Assembly: GCF_030397665.1 (NCBI RefSeq)
Contig: NZ_JAPUBT010000001.1
Location: forward strand, 186,001-250,000
Origin: Janthinobacterium sp. SUN073
Lineage (GTDB): Bacteria; Pseudomonadota; Gammaproteobacteria; Burkholderiales; Burkholderiaceae_D
Direction of reading: 5' to 3'
Length of the DNA: 64,000 bases
In this document: piece by piece, positions 1 through 9,374 of the stretch
Layout: every line of letters starts with the position of its first letter
Numbering within the stretch: position 1 is the stretch's first letter
Translations under genes and position numbers: made by a program
Notes under the pieces: generated by a model
Databases searched by the model: none
What the model saw: the letters and a program-made list of their open reading frames with translations, nothing else
Told to the model about the DNA's origin: nothing

Positions 1-307
1 GATCGCAGATCGGGCAATCGAGCGGGTGGTTAATCAGCAAGAATTCCATCACCGACTTTTGCGCCTGCACAGCTTTATCGCTGGCGGAGCGCACGATCAT
101 GCCGGCACTGACCGGGGTCGCACAAGCGGGCAAAGGCTTCGGAGCCTTTTCCACTTCGACCAGGCACATGCGGCAGTTCGCTGCGATCGACAATTTCTTG
201 TGATAGCAGAAGTGCGGAATGTAGGTTCCCAATTTGTTGGCGGCGTCCATCACCATGCTACCAGCAGGGACTTCGACTTTTTTGCCGTCTATTTCGATTT
301 CAACCAT
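1..307 (-). CDS. nuoG: NADH-quinone oxidoreductase subunit G, N-terminal part (cut by window edge)
   Basis: This is the first 102 codons of the complex I iron-sulfur subunit G; the rest lies left of the window. The start is the ATG at 307-305. The visible part is a plant-type [2Fe-2S] ferredoxin fold: cysteines at residues 34, 45, 48 and 62 have the C-x10-C-x2-C-x13-C spacing of the N1b cluster. The following HPLDCPIC segment (Cys98, Cys101) opens the next cluster-binding region. NuoG sits in the peripheral arm and passes electrons from NuoF/NuoE towards NuoB. It follows nuoF by 22 bases on the same strand. The reading is certain; only completeness is unknown. Confidence 0.96.
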   Translation of the reverse strand, partial: MVEIEIDGKKVEVPAGSMVMDAANKLGTYIPHFCYHKKLSIAANCRMCLVEVEKAPKPLPACATPVSAGMIVRSASDKAVQAQKSVMEFLLINHPLDCPICD

Positions 308-329
308 GGTGATCGTTACCTGACGCAGC

Positions 330-1625
330 TTAGATATATGCGGGCACTAAGCAATGCTTGTGCTCGATATGATATTCAAATTCTTCACGGAAATTCTTAA
401 TGAAGGCCCGTACCGGCATGGCAGCCGCATCGCCCAGCGCGCAAATGGTGCGGCCCTGGATGTTGTCGGCGATCGAGTTGAGCATGTCCAGGTCGTCTGG
501 ACGACCCTGCCCCTGCTCGATGCGGTGCACCATGCGGTACATCCAGCCTGTGCCTTCACGGCAAGGCGTACACTGGCCGCACGATTCTTCAAAGTAGAAG
601 TAGGACAGGCGCTCCAGCGCCTTCACCATGCAGCGTGTTTCGTCCATCACGATGACGGCGCCCGAACCCAACATCGAACCGGCTTTCGCGATCGAGTCGT
701 AGTCCAGGTCGGTCTGCATCATGATGTCGCCGCGGATCACCGGCGCGGACGAGCCGCCAGGGATCACGGCCTTGATCTTTTTGCCACCGCGCATGCCACC
801 TGCCAGTTCCAGCAGTTTGGCGAACGGCGTGCCGAGCGGCACTTCGTAGTTGCCCGGTTTTTCCACGTCGCCCGAGATCGAGAAGATCTTCGAACCGCCA
901 TTGTTCGGCTTGCCCATCGCCAGATATTTCTCTGGGCCGATGTTCAGCACGAATGGCACGGCCGCGAAGGTTTCCGTGTTGTTGATCGTCGTCGGCTTGC
1001 CGTACAGGCCAAACGAGGCAGGGAAAGGCGGCTTGAAGCGCGGCTGGCCTTTCTTGCCTTCCAGGGATTCCAGCAGGGCCGTTTCTTCGCCGCAGATGTA
1101 GGCGCCATAACCATGGTGCGCATGCAACTGGAACGAGAACTCGCTGCCCATGATCTTGTCGCCCAGGAAACCGGCGGCGCGCGCCTCGTCCAGCGCTTCT
1201 TCGAAACGGGCGTACTCGGCCCAGATTTCGCCGTGGATATAGTTGTAGCCGACGGTGATACCCATCGCATAAGCGCCAATGGCCATGCCTTCGATCAGCG
1301 CATGGGGATTGTAACGAATGATGTCGCGGTCCTTGAAAGTGCCCGGTTCGCCTTCATCTGTATTGCAGACGAGGTATTTTTGACCCGGGAACTGGCGCGG
1401 CATGAAGCTCCACTTCAAGCCGGTAGGAAAACCCGCGCCGCCACGGCCGCGCAAGGACGAAGCCTTGAGGTCGGCGATGATCTGTTCCGGCGTGATTTTC
1501 TCTTCCAGGATACGCCGCAGGGCGCTATAGCCGCCGCGGTTCACATAGTCTTGCAAATGCCAGTTCTTGCCATCCAGATCCTTCAGGATCAATGGATCGA
1601 TATGGCGGTTGTGGAGTGACGTCAT
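330..1625 (-). CDS. nuoF: NADH-quinone oxidoreductase subunit F (NADH/FMN-binding)
   Basis: This is the 51-kDa flavoprotein subunit of complex I, which oxidises NADH with FMN and the N3 [4Fe-4S] cluster. I take the start at 1625 ([10 protein letters not shown], 431 residues) because its ATG overlaps the nuoE stop as ATGA; the frame stays open further upstream, but that part lies inside nuoE. The Gly-rich FMN/NADH loop [11 protein letters not shown] is at residues 59-69. The SCGQCTPC motif gives Cys349, 352 and 355, with the fourth ligand Cys395 in TICALGD. Length and motifs match the family. It is co-transcribed with the other nuo genes, and translational coupling to nuoE is likely. Confidence 0.98.
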   Translation of the reverse strand: MTSLHNRHIDPLILKDLDGKNWHLQDYVNRGGYSALRRILEEKITPEQIIADLKASSLRGRGGAGFPTGLKWSFMPRQFPGQKYLVCNTDEGEPGTFKDRDIIRYNPHALIEGMAIGAYAMGITVGYNYIHGEIWAEYARFEEALDEARAAGFLGDKIMGSEFSFQLHAHHGYGAYICGEETALLESLEGKKGQPRFKPPFPASFGLYGKPTTINNTETFAAVPFVLNIGPEKYLAMGKPNNGGSKIFSISGDVEKPGNYEVPLGTPFAKLLELAGGMRGGKKIKAVIPGGSSAPVIRGDIMMQTDLDYDSIAKAGSMLGSGAVIVMDETRCMVKALERLSYFYFEESCGQCTPCREGTGWMYRMVHRIEQGQGRPDDLDMLNSIADNIQGRTICALGDAAAMPVRAFIKNFREEFEYHIEHKHCLVPAYI

Positions 1626-2101
1626 TTCTTGAGTTCCTCCAGCATGGCGTCGATTTTCTCGTTCGACATCCAGCTGCACATGGTTTTATTACTGACCAGC
1701 AAGACCGGCGCATCGCCGCAAGCACCCATGCACTCGCCTTCAACCAGGGTGAACTGGCCATCGGCGGTGGTTTCGCGGAAATCGATGCCCAGTTTCTGCT
1801 TCAGGTAGTCTGCAGCGCGCACGCCGCCCGACAGGGCGCATGGCAGGTTGGTGCACACGGTGATCTTGTGCTTGCCCACGGGCTTGACGTTGTACATATT
1901 GTAGAACGTGGCCACTTCCTGCACGGCAATCGCCGGCATACCGATGTAATCGGCCAGTTCCTTCATGGTGTCCGGCGCCAGCCAGCCCAGTTCATCCTGG
2001 GCATGGGCCAGCGCGGCCATCACGGCCGACTGACGCTGGTCGGCCGGGTACTTGGCCAGCTCGCGGTCAATTTTCTTATAGCATTGCTCTGATAACAACA
2101 T
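1622..2101 (-). CDS. nuoE: NADH-quinone oxidoreductase subunit E
   Basis: This is the 24-kDa thioredoxin-like [2Fe-2S] subunit of complex I that carries cluster N1a next to the flavin in NuoF. It has 159 residues. The four ligands are visible as Cys83 and Cys88, then Cys124 and Cys128 in GECMGACG, the expected C-x4-C...C-x3-C pattern. The N-terminal helical part (residues 1-70, with FYNMY) is typical of the family. It lies between nuoD (12-base gap) and nuoF (4-base overlap) in the nuo operon. Confidence 0.98.
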   Translation of the reverse strand: MLLSEQCYKKIDRELAKYPADQRQSAVMAALAHAQDELGWLAPDTMKELADYIGMPAIAVQEVATFYNMYNVKPVGKHKITVCTNLPCALSGGVRAADYLKQKLGIDFRETTADGQFTLVEGECMGACGDAPVLLVSNKTMCSWMSNEKIDAMLEELKK

Positions 2102-2113
2102 ACTTTTTGCCTC

Positions 2114-3367
2114 TTAGCGGTCAATACTGCCGAACACGATATCTTGCGTCCCGATGATGGTCACGGCGTCGGCAAGCATGTGCCCACGCGCCATCTCGTC
2201 GAGCGACTGCAAGTGAGCGTAGTCTGGCGCGCGCAGTTTCATGCGGTACGGCTTGTTGGCACCATCGGACACCAGGTACACGCCGAACTCGCCCTTCGGA
2301 TGTTCCACGGCGCTGTAGGCCTCGCCTGGCGGCACGTGGAAACCTTCGGTAAACAGCTTGAAGTGGTGAATCAAGGATTCCATGTTGGTCTTCATGTCGA
2401 CGCGGCCCGGAGGCGCCACCTTGCGGTTGCTGGTCATGACAGGACCTTCATTGTTGCGCAGCCACTCCACGCATTGCTTGATGATGCGGTTCGACTGGCG
2501 CAACTCTTCCACGCGGACCAGGTAGCGGTCGTAGCAATCGCCGTTGGTGCCGATAGGAATGTCGAAATCCATCAGGTCGTACACTTCGTACGGCTGCTTC
2601 TTGCGCAAGTCCCACTGCACGCCCGAGCCGCGCAGCATGGCGCCCGTAAAGCCCATGGCCAGCGCATCTTCCGGCGAGACGACGCCGATGCCGACGGTAC
2701 GCTGTTTCCAGATACGGTTATCGGTCAGCAGCGTTTCGTACTCATCCACGGAATTCGGGAAACGGCGCGCGAAGTCTTCGATGAAGTCCAGCAGGGAACC
2801 CTGGCGGTTTTCATTCAGCCTGGAAATCGCCTTGGCGTTGCGGATGATCGAAGCCTTGTGCTGCGGCATCGAATCCGGCAAGTCGCGGTACACGCCACCC
2901 GGACGGTAGTAGGCCGCGTGCATGCGCGCGCCCGAGACTGCCTCGTAGGCGTCGAACAAATCTTCGCGGTCGCGGAAGCAATACAGGAACGGGCCCATGG
3001 CGCCGACGTCCAGCGCGTGGGTGCCGAGCCACATCAGATGATTCAGGATGCGCGTCATCTCGTCGAACATGACGCGAATGTATTGCGCGCGCAGCGGCAC
3101 TTCCAGGCCCAGCATCTTTTCGATGGCCATCACGTACGCATGTTCATTGCACATCATCGACACATAGTCGAGACGGTCCATGTACGGCACGGATTGCAGA
3201 TAGGTCTTTTGCTCGGCCAGCTTTTCGGTGGCGCGGTGCAGCAGGCCGATATGCGGGTCGGCACGCTGGATGACTTCGCCATCCATCTCCAGCACCAGGC
3301 GCAGCACACCGTGCGCGGCCGGATGCTGTGGCCCAAAGTTCAGGGTGTAGTTCTTAATCTCAGCCAT
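2114..3367 (-). CDS. nuoD: NADH-quinone oxidoreductase subunit D
   Basis: This is the 49-kDa subunit of complex I (417 residues), which forms the quinone-binding pocket with NuoB and is related to NiFe-hydrogenase large subunits. Family hallmarks are the N-terminal [10 protein letters not shown] and HIGLLHR segments and the C-terminal DIVFGSIDR. The gene is separate from nuoC, unlike the fused nuoCD of enteric bacteria. Its ATG shares one base with the nuoC stop codon (TAATG), so the two are probably translationally coupled. Confidence 0.98.
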   Translation of the reverse strand: MAEIKNYTLNFGPQHPAAHGVLRLVLEMDGEVIQRADPHIGLLHRATEKLAEQKTYLQSVPYMDRLDYVSMMCNEHAYVMAIEKMLGLEVPLRAQYIRVMFDEMTRILNHLMWLGTHALDVGAMGPFLYCFRDREDLFDAYEAVSGARMHAAYYRPGGVYRDLPDSMPQHKASIIRNAKAISRLNENRQGSLLDFIEDFARRFPNSVDEYETLLTDNRIWKQRTVGIGVVSPEDALAMGFTGAMLRGSGVQWDLRKKQPYEVYDLMDFDIPIGTNGDCYDRYLVRVEELRQSNRIIKQCVEWLRNNEGPVMTSNRKVAPPGRVDMKTNMESLIHHFKLFTEGFHVPPGEAYSAVEHPKGEFGVYLVSDGANKPYRMKLRAPDYAHLQSLDEMARGHMLADAVTIIGTQDIVFGSIDR

Positions 3368-3960
3368 TATTTCATCCCGTAATGTTCTTCGCGGATCACG
3401 CGCGGCACGTTTTCCCGCGGCTCGATCGTCACGGGCTGGTAAATCACGCGCTTTTGTTCCGGATCGTAACGCATCTCGACATAGCCGGAGACGGGGAAAT
3501 CCTTGCGGAACGGATGGCCGATGAAACCATAGTCGGTCAGCAGGCGGCGCAAGTCGTTGTGGCCTTCGAAGAGGATACCCAGCAGGTCGAACGCTTCGCG
3601 CTCATACCAGTTGACGGCACGCCAGATGTTCACCACGGACGGCAGCAGCGGCATGTCATCGTTGGGCGCGAACACGCGCACGCGCACGCGCCAGTTGTGC
3701 TTGACCGACAGCAAGTGCGAGACGGCCGCGAAACGCAGGCCATCCCAGCTACCATCGCCATAGGTCGAGTAGTCGACACCGCACAGGTCGAGCAATTGCT
3801 CGAAATGCAGGGTCGGATCGTCGCGCAAGGTCTGCATCACGGCCAGGTAGTCCCCGGCCTTGACGACCAGGGTGACTTCGCCCAGCGCAACCGTGGTGCT
3901 AACGCGATCGCCCAGGGCAGTGCCGAGGGCGTTTTGCAATACTTCTAAATGTGTTGTCAT
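3367..3960 (-). CDS. nuoC: NADH-quinone oxidoreductase subunit C
   Basis: This is the 30-kDa subunit of the complex I peripheral arm (197 residues). The diagnostic region is the ERE(A)FDLLGI segment followed by [14 protein letters not shown] and [11 protein letters not shown] near the C-terminus. NuoC packs against NuoD and NuoB and carries no cofactor. It starts at 3960 and runs straight into nuoD. The upstream neighbour nuoB is 17 bases away on the same strand. Confidence 0.97.
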   Translation of the reverse strand: MTTHLEVLQNALGTALGDRVSTTVALGEVTLVVKAGDYLAVMQTLRDDPTLHFEQLLDLCGVDYSTYGDGSWDGLRFAAVSHLLSVKHNWRVRVRVFAPNDDMPLLPSVVNIWRAVNWYEREAFDLLGILFEGHNDLRRLLTDYGFIGHPFRKDFPVSGYVEMRYDPEQKRVIYQPVTIEPRENVPRVIREEHYGMK

Positions 3961-3977
3961 AATCTGAAGCGGCCCGG

Positions 3978-4454
3978 TTAGCGTGCGATCGTGCTGGTAC
4001 GCTTGATCTTGTTCTGCAACTGCATGATGCCGTACAGCAAGGCTTCAGCGGTCGGAGGACAGCCAGGCACATACACGTCGACGGGCACGATGCGGTCGCA
4101 ACCGCGCACCACGGAATAGGAGTAATGGTAGTACCCGCCGCCATTGGCGCAGGAACCCATCGAGATGACCCAGCGTGGCTCTGCCATCTGGTCGTAGACC
4201 TTGCGCAAGGCCGGCGCCATCTTGTTGCACAGGGTGCCGGCAACGATCATGACGTCGGACTGACGCGGCGACGGACGAAACACGACGCCGAAACGGTCCA
4301 TATCGTAGCGGGCTGCGCCCACATGCATCATTTCGACCGCACAGCAGGCCAGACCGAACGTCATCGGGAACATAGACCCGGTGCGCGCCCAGTTGATCAG
4401 CTTGTCGGCCGAGGTGGTGATGAAACCTTCGCTTAATACGCCTTCAATAGCCAT
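3978..4454 (-). CDS. nuoB: NADH-quinone oxidoreductase subunit B
   Basis: This is the 20-kDa PSST subunit (158 residues), which holds the terminal N2 [4Fe-4S] cluster that reduces ubiquinone. The four ligands are visible: the vicinal pair Cys37-Cys38 in GLACCAVE, Cys102 in GSCANGGG, and Cys132 in VPGCPP. These spacings fit the family exactly. nuoB is 3 bases downstream of nuoA and 17 bases upstream of nuoC, so the three form one transcription unit. Confidence 0.98.
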   Translation of the reverse strand: MAIEGVLSEGFITTSADKLINWARTGSMFPMTFGLACCAVEMMHVGAARYDMDRFGVVFRPSPRQSDVMIVAGTLCNKMAPALRKVYDQMAEPRWVISMGSCANGGGYYHYSYSVVRGCDRIVPVDVYVPGCPPTAEALLYGIMQLQNKIKRTSTIAR

Positions 4455-4457
4455 GGC

Positions 4458-4817
4458 TTATTCCCAGTCAAGGGCACCTTTCTTCCAAATGTACCAAAAT
4501 CCGACCACGAATTCAGCGATGAACACCATCATCGTGACGAAACCGGCCCAGCCCAGGTCGCGCATTGCAACGCCCCATGGGAAAAAGAATGCCGTTTCCA
4601 GATCGAACAAAATAAACAGGATTGCGACCAGATAGTAGCGCACATCAAATTTCATGCGCGCGTCTTCGAATGCTTCAAAGCCACATTCGTACGGGGAGAG
4701 TTTTGCTGCGTCAGGCTTGTGAGGGCCTAACAGGCGCCCCAGGAGCTGGGGAGCGATACCGACACCAAGGCCGATAATAATGAACAGCAGGACGGGGAAG
4801 TAATTTTCGAGGTTCAC
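4458..4817 (-). CDS. nuoA: NADH-quinone oxidoreductase subunit A
   Basis: This is the small membrane subunit A of complex I (119 residues), the first gene of the nuo operon. It has three transmembrane helices and the conserved loop [12 protein letters not shown], which takes part in quinone-site dynamics. I choose the GTG at 4817-4815 as start: the frame stays open for another 73 codons upstream, but those run into the tRNA gene and its terminator, and the family length is about 120. The initiation codon is therefore non-ATG, which is inferred from family alignment. Promoter elements should lie between 4818 and 4934. Confidence 0.95.
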   Translation of the reverse strand: MNLENYFPVLLFIIIGLGVGIAPQLLGRLLGPHKPDAAKLSPYECGFEAFEDARMKFDVRYYLVAILFILFDLETAFFFPWGVAMRDLGWAGFVTMMVFIAEFVVGFWYIWKKGALDWE

Positions 4818-4933
4818 GATTGATAAGCTTATATTGAACGATCGGTTAAATGAGGACGCTGCGATCATTTGCAGCGTATCTAACGCACGACCCCAATCAA
4901 AGCTAAGACCAGGATCGAACGACACATCCTCGT

Positions 4934-4985
4934 AAAAAAAGCCAGCAACTTTGTACGAGCCATGGCTCGTGCGCCGTTGCTGGCT
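4934..4985 (-). terminator. Rho-independent terminator after tRNA-Leu
   Basis: On the minus strand a long stem (arms 4976-4984 and 4941-4949, 9 bp) encloses a second perfect palindrome (4955-4970) and is followed by seven T residues (complement of 4934-4940). It begins ten bases past the tRNA 3' end. It should separate tRNA-Leu transcription from nuoA, whose start is about 120 bases further on. Confidence 0.85.
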
Positions 4986-4994
4986 TCTGATTTC

Positions 4995-5079
4995 TGGTGC
5001 CGACGACGAGACTCGAACTCGTACAGCTTGCGCCACTACCCCCTCAAGATAGCGTGTCTACCAATTTCACCACGTCGGC
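4995..5079 (-). tRNA. tRNA-Leu (anticodon GAG)
   Basis: The minus strand folds into an 85-base class II tRNA. The acceptor stem pairs 5079-5073 with 5005-4999, followed by discriminator A and an encoded CCA (4997-4995). The D-arm contains AATTGGTAGA. The anticodon stem-loop CTATC-TTGAGGG-GGTAG carries GAG. There is a long variable arm and the T-arm GTTCGAGTC. The sequence resembles the Escherichia coli leuU-type tRNA decoding CUU/CUC. It lies between secG and nuoA, a common arrangement in Burkholderiales. Confidence 0.96.
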
Positions 5080-5280
5080 GGTAAGGCCCGTATTCTACTC
5101 TGCTTTGCCGCTAAAGTTAATGCACAAATGCATCAAAACACAGATAAAAACGATAAATTTTTACATCTTCCAGCGCGTCACGATTTTTTCCTGCCGCGCT
5201 GCCAAAACATTGAGCAATAATCTGCCCGTAATGAGAATTAATCTCGATGAGGTATCGAGATACTACTCAGTGACACTGAA

Positions 5281-5685
5281 TTACTTCGGAATCGCGCCTG
5301 CCGGGGTGCTGGCAACAGGGGCTGCCGCCGCTGGGGCGCTGGCCGCTGGAGCCGCAGCAGGTACCGCCGTCGGGATCGCACCCGCGCCGGTGACTGGCAC
5401 TGGCTTGACGACTTTATCCATCACGCCGCCGCCCACCGTGGTGGCACGCTGGTTGGCCATCAGCGACAGGGCCAGGGTGGCGCCGAAGAAGATCGCAGCG
5501 GCAACGCCCGTCGATTTCGACATGAAGTTCGACGAACCCGTCGCACCGAACAGGCTGCCCGAGGCACCCGAACCAAACGCGGCACCCATGTCGGCGCCCT
5601 TGCCGTGCTGCAGCAACACCAGCGCGATAATCGACAATGCCGAAATAACCTGTACTACCACTACCAGATTGAACATCATGTTCAT
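5281..5685 (-). CDS. secG: Protein translocase subunit SecG
   Basis: SecG is the small, non-essential partner of SecY and SecE in the inner-membrane translocon, where it stimulates SecA-driven export. This copy has 134 residues: two transmembrane helices (about 4-25 and 57-77) joined by the conserved loop LLQHGKGADMGAAFG. A low-complexity Ala/Pro-rich tail (about residue 95 onward) is longer than in enteric SecG. It is 28 bases downstream of tpiA, and tpiA-secG are probably co-transcribed, possibly through the tRNA. Confidence 0.96.
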   Translation of the reverse strand: MNMMFNLVVVVQVISALSIIALVLLQHGKGADMGAAFGSGASGSLFGATGSSNFMSKSTGVAAAIFFGATLALSLMANQRATTVGGGVMDKVVKPVPVTGAGAIPTAVPAAAPAASAPAAAAPVASTPAGAIPK

Positions 5686-5713
5686 TGCAATTCCATTCTT
5701 AGTTTAAATTAAT

Positions 5714-6463
5714 TCAATCAGCGGCGTGAATAATCGCCAGGAAATCCGCCGCCTTCAATGCCGCCCCACCGATCAGACCGCCATCGATATCCGGCATCGC
5801 CATCAATTCTTTTGCGTTCTCCGGCTTCATGCTGCCGCCGTACAGGATCTGCACGCCGGCGGCCGCTACCGCATTCTTTGTCGCCAGTTGCGCGCGCAAC
5901 ACCAGGTGCACGTCCTGCGCCATTTGCGGCGTGGCTGTCTTGCCCGTGCCGATGGCCCAGACCGGCTCATAGGCCAGCACCAGTTTCGCCACATCGTCGG
6001 CGGAAATCGCCGCCAGCACGGCACCCAGTTGCTGCGCCACGACCGCGTCGGTCTGACCCGCTTCGCGCTGCGCCAGCGTCTCGCCGATGCAGACGATAGG
6101 CGTAATGCCCGCCGCCAGCGCGGCAACCGTCTTGGCCGCCACCTGCGCATCGCTCTCGCCGTGGTAGGCGCGGCGCTCGGAATGCCCGATCACCACATAG
6201 CCGCAGCCGAAATCCTGCAGCATGGCGACCGAGATTTCTCCCGTGTAGGCACCGCTGGCGTGCGCGGAAACATCTTGCGCACCCCAGCCGAGAGGCGAGC
6301 CTGCCAATTGCGCCTGGCACTGCGCCAGATATGGCGCGGGCACACAGACGGCGCTGGCGGCGCCAGAGGCAGCCAGGCCAGCAACTATTTCAGACAATAA
6401 CACCGCGTTCGAGGTGCGACTGCCGTTCATTTTCCAATTTCCGACGACGAGTTTGCGACGCAT
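5714..6463 (-). CDS. tpiA: Triosephosphate isomerase
   Basis: This cytoplasmic glycolytic enzyme interconverts dihydroxyacetone phosphate and glyceraldehyde 3-phosphate. It has 249 residues with the full (beta/alpha)8 barrel. Catalytic residues are Lys11 in GNWKMN, His94 in IGHSERR and Glu166 in AYEPVWAIG; the phosphate-gripping loop GTGKTAT and the GGS motif near residue 210 are also present. A clear sigma70 promoter lies just upstream (6490-6518). secG follows directly. Confidence 0.98.
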   Translation of the reverse strand: MRRKLVVGNWKMNGSRTSNAVLLSEIVAGLAASGAASAVCVPAPYLAQCQAQLAGSPLGWGAQDVSAHASGAYTGEISVAMLQDFGCGYVVIGHSERRAYHGESDAQVAAKTVAALAAGITPIVCIGETLAQREAGQTDAVVAQQLGAVLAAISADDVAKLVLAYEPVWAIGTGKTATPQMAQDVHLVLRAQLATKNAVAAAGVQILYGGSMKPENAKELMAMPDIDGGLIGGAALKAADFLAIIHAAD

Positions 6464-6489
6464 AGTAGCCTAAATTTTAATAACCCGTC

Positions 6490-6518
6490 ATTCTAACCCC
6501 GGCACCGATGCCGGTCAA
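6490..6518 (-). promoter_or_regulatory. Sigma70-type promoter of tpiA-secG
   Basis: The minus strand reads TTGACC (6518-6513), a 17-base spacer, then TAGAAT (6495-6490). Both hexamers are close to consensus and the spacing is ideal. The predicted start of transcription near 6483 leaves a leader of about 20 bases before the tpiA ATG at 6463. The spacer contains a small dyad (CCGGCA...TGCCGG), which may be incidental. Confidence 0.75.
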
Positions 6519-6535
6519 ACTGGCAGCCCCCCGTT

Positions 6536-7516
6536 TCAGGCAACTTGCAACATGATCTTGCCCACGTGCGTGCTCGCTTCCATCAAGGCATGCGCCTCGT
6601 TCGCCTTCTCCAACGGGAAAGTCTGATAGATGACGGGCTTGATCTTGCCCGCCTCGATCAGCGGCCAGACGGTCGTGCGCAAGTGGTTCGCAATGGCAGC
6701 CTTGAAGGCGACAGGGCGCGGACGCAGGGTGGAACCGCTGACACTCAGGCGGCGGCGCAGCACTTGCCCCAGGTCCAGGGTGGCCTTGGTGCCGCCTTGC
6801 ACGGCGATCAGGCCGATGCGGCCGTCGTCGGCCAGGCAATCGATCTCGCGCGGCAGATAGTCGCCGCCCACCATGTCGAGGATGACGTCGACGCCTTTGC
6901 CATCAGTCAATTCCTTGACGACGGCAACGAAATCTTCCGTGCGGTAATTGATGCCCCGTTCGGCGCCCAGCGCCTCGCAGGCGCGCGCCTTTTCATCGCT
7001 GCCGGCCGTGGCGAACACGCGGTGACCGAGCGCAGCGGCCAATTGAATGGCCGCCACGCCGATGCCGGACGTGCCGCCCTGCACCAGCAACGTTTCGCCT
7101 TCAAGCAGCGCGCAGCGGTCGAACACATTGCTCCAGACGGTAAAGAAGTTTTCCGGCAGCGATGCGCCTTCCAGCGCCGTCAAGCCTTTGGGCAAGGGCA
7201 GGCACTGGCCGGCGGGCGCAGCGCAGTATTCGGCATAGCCACCACCCTGCACCAGCGCGCAGACCAGGTCGCCCTTCTTGAATGTCGTGTTGGTGAAATC
7301 GCCATCGACGACTTCGCCCGCCACTTCCAGGCCCGGCAAGTCGGACGCGCCGGCGGGCGGCGCATACTTGCCCAGGCGCTGCAGCACGTCAGGGCGGTTG
7401 ATGCCGGCCGCGTGCACCTTGATCAGCAACTCACCCGCCTTATATTGCGGCATGGGACGTTCGGCGATCTGCAAAACGTCGGCGGGACCTGGCTGGCTGA
7501 TGGCAACTGCACGCAT
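6536..7516 (-). CDS. NAD(P)H:quinone oxidoreductase, zeta-crystallin/PIG3-like
   Basis: This is a zinc-independent medium-chain dehydrogenase/reductase of 326 residues, expected to reduce quinones or small aldehydes with NADPH in the cytoplasm. The N-terminal GroES-like domain (about 1-125) contains AGINRPDVLQR and PGLEVAGEV. The Rossmann nucleotide loop QGGTSGIGVAAIQLA is at residues 146-160. No zinc-binding cysteine cluster is present. The PIG3-like sub-family reading rests on the N-terminal RPDVLQRLGKY segment and is less certain than the superfamily. It stands alone on the minus strand, 72 bases upstream of tpiA. Confidence 0.88.
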   Translation of the reverse strand: MRAVAISQPGPADVLQIAERPMPQYKAGELLIKVHAAGINRPDVLQRLGKYAPPAGASDLPGLEVAGEVVDGDFTNTTFKKGDLVCALVQGGGYAEYCAAPAGQCLPLPKGLTALEGASLPENFFTVWSNVFDRCALLEGETLLVQGGTSGIGVAAIQLAAALGHRVFATAGSDEKARACEALGAERGINYRTEDFVAVVKELTDGKGVDVILDMVGGDYLPREIDCLADDGRIGLIAVQGGTKATLDLGQVLRRRLSVSGSTLRPRPVAFKAAIANHLRTTVWPLIEAGKIKPVIYQTFPLEKANEAHALMEASTHVGKIMLQVA

Positions 7517-7589
7517 GGCGGGACTCTTTCAAGGGAAAACGGCGATTGTACGCCAAGCCGCCAGCCCTTGCAGACCGCCACCTCACCCG

Positions 7590-8198
7590 TCAGGCACCAC
7601 CCGTCTTCGACTGGCGCGGCAGTGGCGTGCCGGGCTTCCATTTGGCCGACAGGGCTTGCCCTTCCTCGACTTGCTCATGCGTCATCTTGCGCACGACGGC
7701 GGCGCGCTGGTCGGCCGCATTCGCGTTGCCATTCGCGGCCGCCAGGTTCCACAGCATGTAGGCGATGACGTTGTCTTGCGGCACGCCACCCATGTGATAG
7801 CGGTACATCAGGCCCAGCACCTGCTGCGCCTCCGCATGGTTCTGCTCGGCCGCCTTGCGGAACCAGCCGACGGCCTGCTTGTGATCCTGCAGCACGGCGT
7901 TGCCCGTGTAATACATGGCGCCCACCACGTACTGGGCATCAGCCTTGCCCTGCTCGGCCGCCTTGCGGTGCCAGAACATGGCTTGCTTGTAATCCTGCGG
8001 CAAGCCCCGTCCCATGTAATACATCAAGCCCAGCAAATGCTGGGCATCGGCGCTACCGGTCTTGGCCAGTGGCAGGATTTCCTTGTAGGCGAGCGCGTAA
8101 TTCTTGTTGTTGTAGGCGCTGGCCCCTTCGGCGAAGCCAGCCCGCGCGGGTAGCTGTATCGTCAACAGCATGAGTAATGTAATGATCAGTTTTTTCAT
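7590..8198 (-). CDS. Sel1-repeat secreted protein
   Basis: This is a 202-residue exported protein made of Sel1-like (TPR-related) repeats. Residues 1-20 form a signal peptide ending in ARA. Three repeats follow at about 50-84, 85-120 and 121-158, each with the LGxMYxxG...QDxxxAxxWxxKAAEQ pattern. Such proteins are scaffolds for protein-protein contacts in the periplasm; the partner cannot be told from the sequence. It lies between the quinone oxidoreductase and a GIN-domain gene on the same strand, 62 bases from the latter. Confidence 0.85.
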   Translation of the reverse strand: MKKLIITLLMLLTIQLPARAGFAEGASAYNNKNYALAYKEILPLAKTGSADAQHLLGLMYYMGRGLPQDYKQAMFWHRKAAEQGKADAQYVVGAMYYTGNAVLQDHKQAVGWFRKAAEQNHAEAQQVLGLMYRYHMGGVPQDNVIAYMLWNLAAANGNANAADQRAAVVRKMTHEQVEEGQALSAKWKPGTPLPRQSKTGGA

Positions 8199-8260
8199 CG
8201 GAATGGGATGTGGTCTGACTACTTATTCTTGTCCTGCAGAAGGCCTGCGGCAGGATGCAT

Positions 8261-9022
8261 TTACTTCCAGCTAACTTTGCCCAGGCCCTCGACGCTGACA
8301 TCGCGGTTGGCCGGCTTGCCGTACACCACCACCGAACCGAGTCCACTCAGGTTCAGCTTGGCATTTGTATGGGCATTCACCGTGGCATTGCCGAGGCCGC
8401 TCAATTCCAGGCTGACGGCGTCCGCTTCGAATTGCTGCGCATTCAGGCTGCCCAGGCCGCCCAGGCTGGCTTTCAGGATGCGCCCGCGTCCGCCCAGCAC
8501 CACCGAGCCGGCGCCCTGCAAGTCCAACTCGGCCCGCTCATTGTTGCCGATCCAGAGCTGCATGCTGCCCACGCCGCCCAGGCTGGCATTGAGCTTGCGG
8601 TAGTCGCCCACCAGCTTGATGCTGCCCGCCCCTTCCAGCGACAGGGTCAGCTCCTCGCCCTTGAAACCCGTGATGTCCGTGCTGCCAAAGCCTTCCGAGC
8701 TCAATTCGCGCAAGTTCGGCAAGACCAGGTCGGCGCGGATCGACGAAGGGCCGAGCTTGAAGCCGCGCACTTCCGTCTCGATGTGCAGGGTGTCGCCGCT
8801 TTGCGCCGTACTGACATCGGCGATGTAGCGCTTGTCGGCCGTGATGCTCAAGGACGCCACGTTGCCCTGGCGAATGCGCACTTCCATCACACCATCGAGC
8901 TTGACGCGTACCACGCGGGCGTCGATGTTGCGCATTTCCAGCAAGCGGGTCTCGGCAGCCACGCCGCGCACCAGGCCAAAAGTCGCCAGGAATAGCAGCG
9001 CCAGTTGCAGTATCTTTTTCAT
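8261..9022 (-). CDS. GIN-domain (DUF2807) envelope protein
   Basis: This exported protein of 253 residues has a putative auto-transporter adhesin head GIN domain (DUF2807). Residues 1-23 are a signal peptide ending VAA. The rest is a run of short Gly/Leu/Ser-rich beta strands (repeated units such as EGLGKVS, SGLGNATV, GGLGSLN), as in the right-handed beta-helix of this family. The start at 9022 is preferred because GAGG lies nine bases before it, whereas an in-frame ATG at 9031 abuts the GAGG. Function in Proteobacteria is unknown. Confidence 0.85.
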   Translation of the reverse strand: MKKILQLALLFLATFGLVRGVAAETRLLEMRNIDARVVRVKLDGVMEVRIRQGNVASLSITADKRYIADVSTAQSGDTLHIETEVRGFKLGPSSIRADLVLPNLRELSSEGFGSTDITGFKGEELTLSLEGAGSIKLVGDYRKLNASLGGVGSMQLWIGNNERAELDLQGAGSVVLGGRGRILKASLGGLGSLNAQQFEADAVSLELSGLGNATVNAHTNAKLNLSGLGSVVVYGKPANRDVSVEGLGKVSWK

Positions 9023-9131
9023 GTAGTGCATCCTCGGTATCTTGTTTTTATGTGTCGCGGCGCCCTCATGGGGCTCCCGCGCATTGCCACTGGCTGCCAC
9101 TGTAGCAGCAGCAAAAATTGCTGACAATCAA

Positions 9132-9341
9132 TTATGCGAAACGGGCTTTTTCGGTAGCGCTCAGGCGCTTGGCCTTGACTACCACCACGTGCATGGCAGC
9201 CTTGCCCGCGGGCGCGGCCACGGTGGCCGTGGAGCTGGCCACTTGCAGGGCCGGGGCGGCCGGGGCGATGGCGTAGCAGCTGGCGCCGAGCAAGATGGCG
9301 GCGGTAACGGCAATGACTTCCATGTTTTTAGCGACGTTCAT
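9132..9341 (-). CDS. Small single-pass membrane protein, unknown function
   Basis: This is a 69-residue protein that I cannot assign to a family. Residues 8-30 form one hydrophobic helix that could be a signal anchor or signal peptide, followed by an Ala/Pro/Val-rich segment and a basic end (KAKRLSATEKARFA). The start at 9341 has a good Shine-Dalgarno sequence (GAGGAG, nine bases before the ATG). It is 109 bases upstream of the GIN-domain gene on the same strand, so the two may be co-expressed. A long dyad lies over its upstream region (9375-9403). Confidence 0.6.
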   Translation of the reverse strand: MNVAKNMEVIAVTAAILLGASCYAIAPAAPALQVASSTATVAAPAGKAAMHVVVVKAKRLSATEKARFA

Positions 9342-9374
9342 GTTGGTACTCCTCGGGTATCTGGCAGTGGGCTT

